Source: Streptomyces tardus
GTDB lineage: Bacteria > Actinomycetota > Actinomycetes > Streptomycetales > Streptomycetaceae
Length of the DNA stretch: 64,000 nucleotides
Assembly: GCF_018101125.2 (NCBI RefSeq)
Contig: NZ_JAELVF020000004.1
Coordinates: 496,001-560,000, forward strand
Direction of reading: 5' to 3'
Shown: positions 8,522-15,394 of the stretch, piece by piece
Layout of the letters: each line of letters opens with the position of its first letter
Numbering within the stretch: the first letter of the stretch is position 1
The notes under the pieces: model-generated
Told to the model about the DNA's origin: nothing
Database searches by the model: none
Seen by the model: only the letters and a program-made list of their open reading frames with translations
Position numbers and translations under genes: made by a program

Positions 8522-9105
8522 TGCCGTGGGCGATCGTACGCCGTCCCTGGGTCGTGCTGGCGGCGCTGGTGGCGTACGTCGCTCTGCTGCTGTTCGTTCG
8601 GGACGACGTGGTGAACGTTCCGTCGATCACCATGCGCGGCAGCGCCGGGATCAAGCTGATGAACTTCCTCCCGATGATCCCACTTCTGGGGCTGCTGTAC
8701 TGCTTGGAACGGCGGCTCGGACACGCCGAAGCGACGGCGGTCCGTCCGGTGGTCGCCGCCGACCGAGCGCTGGTCGTGGCAACAGGTGGCGCGGCGGTGA
8801 TGGTCGGGTTGGTCTTCAACTGGGCGTACGGCATGGACAACGCGGTTGCCGCTGCCCGCAACGTGATCCTCCTCGTCGGCCTCGCCCTGCTGGTGCGGGC
8901 TTGGTACGGCGCGCATGCCGCGGCTGCGGCGTCGGTCGGTGCGCTCTTCCTGACCGTTGTCACCGGGCTTCAAGCGCCGCAGAAGCCGTACCCGTGGGCC
9001 GTACTCCTGGAACCGGCCTCCACGCCGCACGCCGCCGCGGCCGGGGCGCTGATGCTGCTCGTCGGCCTCGCAGCCATGGGCCGCAACCGGGTGACGACTC
9101 CCTGA
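8518..9105 (+). CDS. integral membrane protein, third component of the ABC operon
   Basis: A 195-residue, very hydrophobic protein with five or six predicted membrane helices, including WVVLAALVAYVALLLFVRDD near the N terminus and ALMLLVGLAAMGRN near the end. It can start at GTG 8518, overlapping the permease stop by four bases, or at ATG 8521. No family was recognised. The overlap shows co-translation with the ATPase and permease, so it is probably a second permease half or an accessory subunit of the exporter. Confidence 0.7.
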   Translation: MMPWAIVRRPWVVLAALVAYVALLLFVRDDVVNVPSITMRGSAGIKLMNFLPMIPLLGLLYCLERRLGHAEATAVRPVVAADRALVVATGGAAVMVGLVFNWAYGMDNAVAAARNVILLVGLALLVRAWYGAHAAAAASVGALFLTVVTGLQAPQKPYPWAVLLEPASTPHAAAAGALMLLVGLAAMGRNRVTTP

Positions 9106-9384
9106 CGGAGGTGGAGCGGACCGTCGAGGCCCAGGCGGTGAGCACCGTGGGTGGAGACGGCCGCCGCCCTCCGTGTCGCGGCGCTGGGCGTCACCGCGGC
9201 CTGCTTCGCAACTCGCTGGTACTCCAGCAGGTCTCTCCCGCCGGCCCAGTTGGACGCGACGGGGCTATCCGTCAGCGCCAAGCCCGCCGGGCCGCTCACC
9301 AGGTGCGGCATCGCCAGGCTTCCTCGTAGGTGCGCTGGCTCCTCCCGCGCGCTTCTCGCGTTCTCCCGAGGCTGCTATCTCGTG
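9106..9384. other. unassigned stretch between the ABC operon and an IS110 remnant
   Basis: Frames on both strands look partly coding: on the plus strand from GTG 9151 (VETAAALRVAALGVTAACF) and on the minus strand around 9311-9120 (NWAGGRDLLEYQRVAKQAA). Neither has a good ribosome binding site or a recognisable family, and they cannot both be real. It is probably a gene fragment next to the IS remnant. Confidence 0.3.
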
Positions 9385-10053
9385 TCAAGCCGCTTGGGCG
9401 AGCTTGTGAGGGCTCGGTTGGTCCTTTCGCTCGAGGATCTTGAAGCGCTGTCGGCTGATGGCTCGCTACAGGCAGCGCTGGGCGCCACGGGAGGTCTTTC
9501 GTTCGCCGGTGCGTCGGGCGACGTACTCCTCCGTGGCCGGGTTGAGTCGCGTCCTGATGAGCGTGATGGTGTGGAAGGCGCGGTTGAGCTGACGGTCGCC
9601 TCTCTGCGGTTGAGGCGGTGCTTGTTCGTGAGTCCTGATGAGGCTGGGATCGGGGCGACGCCGGCGAAGGGAGCGAAGGCAGCTTCGGATCGGAACCTCC
9701 GGGGTGGAATCAGCTGACCAGGACCTGTGCTGCAGTGATGGGGCCCACGCCAAGCAGCTCAAGAAGCTCGGGTGCTTCTTGCCGTTCCAACTGGAGGATT
9801 CCTCTTCGAGTTGCTTGGCTTCGGGCTGGAAGTGCTTGATCCGCTGAGCGGTGGAGCGTAGCGCTGAGACCGTCGTGCGGTGCTCGACGGACTGGGTGGT
9901 CCGGTCCCGCAGCGCGGCGCATCGTGTGACCTGGGCAGGGCGGGTGAGCTTGGGCAGCTCGGCGCGCGCGGCAACCTGGGCGCACGCACCGGACGCGAGG
10001 CACAGGGGCGGCCGTGAATGCGCGTCCAACGAGGTGCGGCTGCTGGCGGCCAC
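9385..10053 (-). pseudogene. IS110-family transposase remnant (first copy)
   Basis: The minus strand carries, in shifted frames, AQRIKHFQPEAKQLEEE, PELLELLGVGPITAAQVLVS, GDRQLNRAFHTITLIRTRL, NPATEEYVARRTGERKTSR, and, after an in-frame TAG at 9466-9468, RQRFKILERKDQPSPHKLAQ ending at the native stop (9385-9387). These are the C-terminal transposase_20 (helix-hairpin-helix, GVGPITA) motifs of IS110/IS116/IS902 enzymes. The N-terminal DEDD catalytic domain is absent, and at least one frameshift and one nonsense codon are present. It is inactive. Confidence 0.8.
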
Positions 10054-10105
10054 GAGCGCCGTGGCAGTGCCGGCGGCCTGCCGGCGGTAACGCCGGAGCC
10101 GATAA

Positions 10106-10150
10106 GGAGATAGTCTCCGTTTCGCGGCTGACGATACGGAGATGGTCTCC
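10106..10150. promoter_or_regulatory. duplicated TetR-type operator
   Basis: Two palindromic sites, GGAGATAGTCTCC (10106-10118) and GGAGATGGTCTCC (10138-10150), differ at one central base, share flanking GATA(A/C) on the left, and start 32 bp apart (three helical turns). The second ends 25 bp before the ATG of the tetR gene. Autoregulation by that TetR protein is the obvious reading. Confidence 0.7.
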
Positions 10151-10175
10151 GCGCTGTCAACGAGAGGTGCACGGC

Positions 10176-10796
10176 ATGAGTGAGGGAGCAGCCGGCGGGC
10201 GTCGGCAGCGGACGGACAAGCAGCGCAATCGCACGCACATCCTTGAGGTTGCGGAGGAGCTCTTCGTCGAGCAGGGCATCACCGGCTCCATGGACGCCGT
10301 CGCCAAGCGGGCCGGGGTAGGCCCGGGCACTCTGTATCGGCACTTCCCCACCCGTGAGGCCCTACTGGCCGCGTTGCTGCAGGCCCGCGACGAAGAGCTG
10401 GAGGCCCGTCGCGTTGCCATCCAGCGCGAGGTGACCGACTCCCGCGCCGCCCTCACGTCGTGGCTTCAGGCGCTGAACGAATGGGTGACCGCATTCGACG
10501 GCCTGCCCGAGCCACTCCGGACCGCGCTGAGCAAGGGCACGTCGCCTCTGGCGATCACCTGTCAGGGCTTCGTCACGACCACCGAGGACTTTCTCGGCGC
10601 GGCTCAGCGAGATGGTGCCGCTCAGCCCTGGGTACGGGGCCGGGACCTGTTCCTCAGCACGCTGGCCACGGCCTGGGCGCGCGGCGCCGTCATGGCCGAC
10701 GAGTCATCGCCCGACGCGCTCGTCTCTCTCATGCGCACCGGGTGGGAGACACCCGCGAGGGAAACGGCGCCCGGGAGGTCCGAAGGGCTTTCATGA
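10176..10796 (+). CDS. TetR/AcrR-family transcriptional regulator
   Basis: A 206-residue repressor. ATG 10176 is chosen because GAGAGGTG lies upstream and because longer versions would run through the operators. The N-terminal helix-turn-helix is ILEVAEELFVEQG-ITGSMDAVAKRAGVGPGTLYRHF (about residues 18-54), typical of TetR DNA-binding domains. The C-terminal ligand-binding half (about 60-195) has the usual low similarity. Twin palindromes upstream imply autorepression. The next gene, an NADP-dependent reductase-like protein 108 bp downstream, is the likely co-regulated target; the ligand is unknown. Confidence 0.9.
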   Translation: MSEGAAGGRRQRTDKQRNRTHILEVAEELFVEQGITGSMDAVAKRAGVGPGTLYRHFPTREALLAALLQARDEELEARRVAIQREVTDSRAALTSWLQALNEWVTAFDGLPEPLRTALSKGTSPLAITCQGFVTTTEDFLGAAQRDGAAQPWVRGRDLFLSTLATAWARGAVMADESSPDALVSLMRTGWETPARETAPGRSEGLS

Positions 10797-10904
10797 CCGT
10801 AGGCGTCCTTGAGGGCAGCTGCCGGCCGGGTCGCCACGCGGCGGCGCTGCGCATGTCGGCCGCAACCGCCTCCCGCACCCCCACTCGATGCAAGGAGATC
10901 CACT

Positions 10905-11651
10905 GTGAAGATCGGCATTCTGGGCGTAGGACACATCGGTAAGACTCTGACCCAGCGGCTCAGTGCCGCGGGGCATGAGGTGAAGGTGGCCAACTCGCGC
11001 GGCCCGCGGACGATCGAGGCCGATGTGCTGTCCTCGGGCGGGCAAGCGGTCACCGCGACGGAGGCCGTGGCGGACGTCGACGTCCTGATCCTCTCGATTC
11101 CCCTGAACCGTCTTCCGCAGGTCGCGCCGCTCATCGCTGGTGTACCGGCCGGAACGGTCCTCATCGACACATCGAACTACTACCCGGCACGGGACAACCG
11201 GATCGAGGCCATCGACGCCGGGCAGATCGAGAGCCTGTGGGTCACCGAACAGCTGGGCCGGCCGGTCGCCAAGGCGTGGAACGCGATCGGTTCCCACTCC
11301 TTCGCGACCAAGAGCAAGCCGGCGGGAAGCCCGGACCGCATCGCCATCCCCGTCGCCGCCGACGTCGACCAGGACCGACAGGTGGCCATGGCACTGGTCG
11401 AGGACACCGGATTCGACGCCTTCGACGCCGGGACCCTCGCGGACTCGTGGCGTCAGCAGCCGGGCGCGCCGTGCTACTGCACGGACCTCTCCCGCCAGGA
11501 GATGCCGGGCGCGCTGTCCGCGGCGGATGCCGACCGCCTGCCCAGGCGCCGCGACCTGGCCGTCGCCGCGATCCAGGAAAGGGTCGGGGACCCCACCACG
11601 AACCCCGACGCGGGGTACGGCGTCCGCCTGAACCGGGTCCTGTTCATGTGA
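10905..11651 (+). CDS. NADP(F420)-reductase-like dinucleotide-binding oxidoreductase
   Basis: A 248-residue protein starting at GTG 10905 behind a strong AAGGAGAT. The N terminus MKIGILGVGHIGKTL carries the GxGxxG Rossmann signature, followed by VANSRGP, as in the F420_oxidored/NADPH:F420 reductase superfamily (pfam03807) and related predicted dinucleotide-binding enzymes. Middle motifs include WNAIGSHSFA and a C-terminal alpha-helical part. The likely chemistry is hydride transfer with NADP; the partner substrate is not evident. It follows the tetR gene and may be its target, with the 108-bp gap leaving room for a separate promoter. Confidence 0.82.
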   Translation: MKIGILGVGHIGKTLTQRLSAAGHEVKVANSRGPRTIEADVLSSGGQAVTATEAVADVDVLILSIPLNRLPQVAPLIAGVPAGTVLIDTSNYYPARDNRIEAIDAGQIESLWVTEQLGRPVAKAWNAIGSHSFATKSKPAGSPDRIAIPVAADVDQDRQVAMALVEDTGFDAFDAGTLADSWRQQPGAPCYCTDLSRQEMPGALSAADADRLPRRRDLAVAAIQERVGDPTTNPDAGYGVRLNRVLFM

Positions 11652-11699
11652 GCAGCAGCGGTGCGCGCCGTCTGGGAACATCTCGTCCGCCGCCGAGCG

Positions 11700-11925
11700 G
11701 CCGTCATCAGCTGGTGACGGCCCCGCTCGCCCCAGTCGAGGATCGTGTCCGGACCTTCCCTCGGTGGCCTGGCAGTACGCGTCGGCGGACGCCGCTGCCA
11801 GCCGGTGCCTCAGGCGCAGCTGCTCCAGGGCCTCCGGCTCCGGGTCGGCGGTCATGTCGACATGGCCGTTGACGATCACGCGACGGAAGAAGTCGCCCCG
11901 CACATGAACAGACCGGTCCAGCCGA
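11700..11925 (-). pseudogene. short decayed minus-strand fragment, family unknown
   Basis: The minus strand reads HVRGDFFRRVIVNGHVDMTA, then EALEQLRLRHRLAAASADAY, which looks like genuine protein, but the open segment is only about 65 residues and is bounded by frame breaks. No start with a ribosome binding site is visible and no family was recognised. Confidence 0.25.
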
Positions 11926-11929
11926 CTTG

Positions 11930-12374
11930 CCCGCCGCGGAGATGCCCGACAGGACGAGGACGCCCTGCTCGCCCTGGACGCCCGTGAGCAGCCCACCGCC
12001 ACGCTCGGCGGCCCCGACCTCGTCGTGTCCGCGACCACTGCCAATGGCTGGATCCCCGACGCCGACGAGCCCGCCGCAGCAGCAGGCCCGATGTACGTCT
12101 CGCACCTGAGCCTGGCGAGGTGCCGCCGCTGATCCAGGACGGTGATCCTCGGTCGGCTGTCCCGGAGGCGGACGAGCCAGGTCTGCAGGGTTGGCGGGCG
12201 TGGTCCGCGTCCACCGCGGGCGGGCCAGACTTGTGGGCGGCGTCCTTCATCAGCGGCGTGCCGCACGACCTCGTCCCCGCTTTCGCCGCAGCGCTCAGCT
12301 CCACGGCGCCGGTCCTGCGCCGCAGACTGCCCGAGCGCACCCGGGACCGCCTCCTGCGCGCCCCCGTCGGCTGA
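11930..12374 (+). pseudogene. probable DUF317-domain protein remnant
   Basis: Two plus-strand segments in different frames read in order: ATLGGPDLVVSATTANGWIP with AAAAGPMYVSHLSL (about 11985-12115), then LWAASFISGVPHDLVPAFAA and LSSTAPVLRRRLPERTRD up to the stop at 12374. The spacing of the W-A-F, TPxHLVxAFxxAL and P-x-LR elements resembles DUF317, a domain almost confined to actinomycetes and often carried by integrative or plasmid-derived elements. A frameshift near 12115 and the lack of a start make it a pseudogene. The family assignment is by eye and moderate. Confidence 0.4.
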
Positions 12375-12957
12375 AAGCGCCGCCGGGGCCGTCACTCCCT
12401 CGGCAGCCCGTCCGCCTCCAACTGCCGGGGGTCGGCGAGACACGAATCGTCTACGCCGACAGCCCTGATGATCCTGTCGAGCGCCGACCCTGCACTGTTC
12501 GGCCGTTGGGTCAGCAGGCGCCGCCACTCGCGTCATGAGGGGGTGTTGGCCTCGCCACAACCTCTGCGGCAGGCCCGGGGCGTGGCCCTGATCGGGGTAC
12601 TGCGCCGGGCTCCGCGTCTACCGGATGTGCCGACGGCCGGGCGGGACGAGGCGACCATCGGCAGATCCGGTCGTGCAGTTTGCGGTATGTGGCCGGGCCG
12701 TCGAGAGTGATCGTTTGCGGCTCTCGTTGGTGTTGCAGTCGGGGTCGATGCACTCCCTCGAGTTCAGACCGGGGGCGGTCAGGCGGCAGGTGACCGCGCC
12801 GCGCGAGATCAGAATCCCGTCGACGGCGGCCTCGTGGGCGATGCGAGTGGCCGACCACTCCCCATCTCTGCGGCGACATGCGCGATCGGAAGAGTCTTGG
12901 CAATGCTCGATCAACCGGCGGTGACCCCTCAACGGGCAAAGGGTGTGTTCGTGTGGG
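12375..12957. other. decayed region without an intact gene
   Basis: A protein-like minus-strand segment (EWSATRIAHEAAVDGILISR, about 12795-12855, continuing into a cysteine-containing stretch) is open for about 100 residues but has no ribosome binding site, and its family was not recognised. The rest is noncoding in appearance. Confidence 0.3.
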
Positions 12958-14220
12958 TCACGGTGTGGTAGTGGCTGCTCGGGACGCGTGATGACATGCG
13001 CTGGTGACGACGAGTGAAACGTTCTGCCCACCGAAGCCGAAGGAGTTGCTGAGCACGGCCTCTTGAGGGGCGTCTCGTCGCTCTGCGACGACATCGAGGT
13101 CGATGTCGGGGCCGACGCCGGCCACAGTGAGGTTGCGGGTGGGCGGGATGACACCGTGCTCCACGCTGAGGACGGCAATGAGCGCTTCGATTGCGCCAGC
13201 GGCGCCAAAGAGATGGCCGAGCGCCGCCTTGGGGGCTGTCACGATGGCGCGGCCGAAGACCTCGCCGATCGCGTGTGCCTCGGCGACGTCACCGACCGGA
13301 GTTCCGGTGGCATGGGCGTTGATGTGGCTGATCTGCTCGGGAGCCAAGCCGGCTTGCGAGAGGGCTTTCCGCATGGCGGCGATCTGACCGGAGCCGTCGG
13401 GAGCGGGCGCCGTGATGTGGTGTGCGTCGGCGGCGATGCCGGCGCCCGCGAGTGCTGCGTGTACGCGCGCGCCTCGGGCACTGGCGTGCTCGGCGCTTTC
13501 CAGCACCACGACAGCCGCGCCTTCGCTGAGGACGAATCCGCTGCGGTCTGCGGCGAACGGCCGGGAGGCTGAGGCGGGTTCGGCGGTGTATCGCGACAGT
13601 GCTTGTGCCTGGGTGAAGCCAGCGACGGTGATCGGGGTGATTGCGGACTCGGCCCCGCCTGCGATGACCACGTCCGCTTCGCCGGCACGAATGAGCCTGG
13701 CCCCCAGGGCGATCGCCTCGGCGCCGGAGGAACACGCCGAGACGGGTGTGTAGACCCCGGCCCGCGCGCCGTATTCGATACTGATCAGCGCCGCCGCTGC
13801 ATTGGGCATGAGCATCGGGACTGTGCGCGGCGAGACGCGCCGGGGCCCGGCCGCCTCCAGTACGTCGTCTTCCTTGAGCAGCGTCCGCACACCACCGATG
13901 CCCGTGCCGATCGCCGATGCGAGCCGGTCCGGGTCCACCTCCGGGGCGCCGGCGTTGGCCCAGGCTTCGGCCGCCGCAACGAAGGCCGCCTGCTGCGAGC
14001 GGTCGAGCCGCCTGGCCTGCACCGGCGGCAGCAGCTCCGCGGGGTCGGTCGCCATAGTGCCCGCGACGGTGCTGGGAAGGCCGGTGCCGTCGTGGCCTGG
14101 TAGGACGCCGTCGCGGATGCCGGACTCGCCGGCAAGCAGGGCGTCCCAGGTTGACTCCACGCCTTCACCGAGTGGCGTGATCGCGCCGAGTCCTGTCACG
14201 ACGACTTCGGTCCGGTGCAT
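12958..14220 (-). CDS. beta-ketoacyl-[ACP] synthase II (FabF-like)
   Basis: A 420-residue condensing enzyme. ATG 14220 (MHRTEVVVTGLGAITPLG) is taken as the start because a longer version from 14256 would run through the operators. The active-site Cys lies in SACSSGAEAIALG (about 163), the two His in INAHATGTPVGD and LGHLFGAAGAIEA, and the C-terminal SNSFGFGGQN loop is present, so the Cys-His-His triad is complete. Such enzymes extend acyl-ACP by decarboxylative condensation with malonyl-ACP. It is isolated from any other fatty acid or polyketide gene and is divergently transcribed from a TetR gene across two operators, which suggests a dedicated, inducible role rather than housekeeping. Confidence 0.9.
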   Translation of the reverse strand: MHRTEVVVTGLGAITPLGEGVESTWDALLAGESGIRDGVLPGHDGTGLPSTVAGTMATDPAELLPPVQARRLDRSQQAAFVAAAEAWANAGAPEVDPDRLASAIGTGIGGVRTLLKEDDVLEAAGPRRVSPRTVPMLMPNAAAALISIEYGARAGVYTPVSACSSGAEAIALGARLIRAGEADVVIAGGAESAITPITVAGFTQAQALSRYTAEPASASRPFAADRSGFVLSEGAAVVVLESAEHASARGARVHAALAGAGIAADAHHITAPAPDGSGQIAAMRKALSQAGLAPEQISHINAHATGTPVGDVAEAHAIGEVFGRAIVTAPKAALGHLFGAAGAIEALIAVLSVEHGVIPPTRNLTVAGVGPDIDLDVVAERRDAPQEAVLSNSFGFGGQNVSLVVTSACHHASRAATTTP

Positions 14221-14235
14221 GCTCCTGAGCCTTTC

Positions 14236-14281
14236 TTGTATGCGATACAAATTCAACGATGCCTTGTTGTATCACATACAA
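14236..14281. promoter_or_regulatory. twin palindromic operators TTGTAT-N3-ATACAA
   Basis: Two perfect 6-bp-arm palindromes, TTGTATGCGATACAA (14236-14250) and TTGTATCACATACAA (14267-14281), start 31 bp apart between the divergent KAS and tetR genes. The spacing of about three helical turns fits two TetR dimers on the same DNA face, controlling both promoters. Confidence 0.8.
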
Positions 14282-14303
14282 TCCGGATGTGGAGAAGAAG
14301 CGA

Positions 14304-14906
14304 ATGGAAGCTCGATCAACGTCGGCTCGGTCGCGGGGCCGCGGTCGCGCGACGAGGCGCCGGCTGATCGAGGCAACTGCACAACTCTGCAAGGAGCAGC
14401 CCGGCGCTGAGGTGAGCGTCGCGGAGATCGCGAACGCGGCTGGGGTCTTCCCCAACCAGGTCACCTACTACTTCGGCTCCAAGGACTCGCTGCTTGTGCA
14501 TGCCGCCTTTCTCGGCCTGCTGCACGACGCCCGACGGATCGAGCGCCTCGGTCGCCAAGCCCCCGATGCGGCGGCATTTCGACGCAACATTGCCCGCGTC
14601 GTACTGGCCATGCCCTCGCTCCCATCGGTCGCGCGAGCACTCGCTGCAGCGATCTCCAAGCCCGAACTCGCCCCTGTGGTCGACCAGCACCTCCGGCTGC
14701 TGTTTCAGCAATCGGAGCGCTTCGCAGGCCAGCTCATCGACAGTCGAGGCTGGAGGGCCCGTCGACCGCTCAGTGTGGAGACCAGGACGTTCTGGAGCAC
14801 CGCGTTCGGCGCAGTGCTACTCGTCCGCGCCGGAGCACACGGCACTGTCGCCGACCTCGACCTCGCCGGAGCATTGACCATCCATGACGAACCCGAGCCT
14901 GGCTAG
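14304..14906 (+). CDS. TetR-family regulator divergent from the KAS gene
   Basis: A 200-residue TetR-type repressor starting at ATG 14304 with GGAG nine bases upstream. The DNA-binding domain is RRLIEATAQLCKEQPGAEVS-VAEIANAAGVFPNQVTYYFGSKD (about 14-60), with the phenylalanine-proline-rich recognition helix seen in several TetR subgroups. The C-terminal half contains ARALAAAISKPELAPVVDQH. The twin TTGTAT-N3-ATACAA sites just upstream, shared with the FabF-like gene, strongly suggest that it represses both. Ligand and physiological signal are unknown; an acyl thioester is a reasonable guess only because of its neighbour. Confidence 0.88.
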   Translation: MEARSTSARSRGRGRATRRRLIEATAQLCKEQPGAEVSVAEIANAAGVFPNQVTYYFGSKDSLLVHAAFLGLLHDARRIERLGRQAPDAAAFRRNIARVVLAMPSLPSVARALAAAISKPELAPVVDQHLRLLFQQSERFAGQLIDSRGWRARRPLSVETRTFWSTAFGAVLLVRAGAHGTVADLDLAGALTIHDEPEPG

Positions 14907-14975
14907 CGCCGCATCAGGCCACGTTCGCCCTGTCGACAAGGGCTCGCAGCCGTTGATCGCCAGCGTGAGGTTCCG

Positions 14976-15260
14976 TTAGCTGACGTAGCGCCGGATCATG
15001 CTGCCCCGCTCTTCGTGGCTGGCGTGGTCGGTGCCGTCAAGGGTGAAGTAGCGCAGGGCGGTGAACTGGGCGTCGATGCGATTGAGCCAGGAGAGGTTGG
15101 TGGTCGGGGTGGGTGAACTCCAACGTTGTTGGCCGTGGCCCAGCCCCAACTCGGGTGTCCTTCTTCGTGGTCAGGTGCGGGGAGTAGTTGTCGAGCACGA
15201 TGGCGGGACGAACGGTAAGACCTGATCACGATGCGCCTGTACCCGTTCATCGGCGAACGC
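14976..15260 (-). pseudogene. IS630-family transposase remnant
   Basis: The minus strand carries VLDNYSPHLTTKKDTRVG (about 15155-15205), the DNYSxH segment of the IS630 DDE catalytic core. Then, in other frames, come WLNRIDAQFTALRYFTLDGT and HASHEERGSMIRRYVS, ending at a TAA (14976-14978) that is probably the native stop. At least two frameshifts break it and the N-terminal half is gone. The stretch 15261-15394 has no recognisable content. Confidence 0.7.
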
Positions 15261-15394
15261 GTCCACGGCGCTGTCTGGTGCTCGCGCAGGAACGGGTGGC
15301 GAGTGCAGGTGGCCGGTGCGGTGACTGGGTCTGCGCTCGCCACCCATTCGACCTCCGGCACTACCGGATTTCTCAGTGCGGCGACCTTGCGTGG

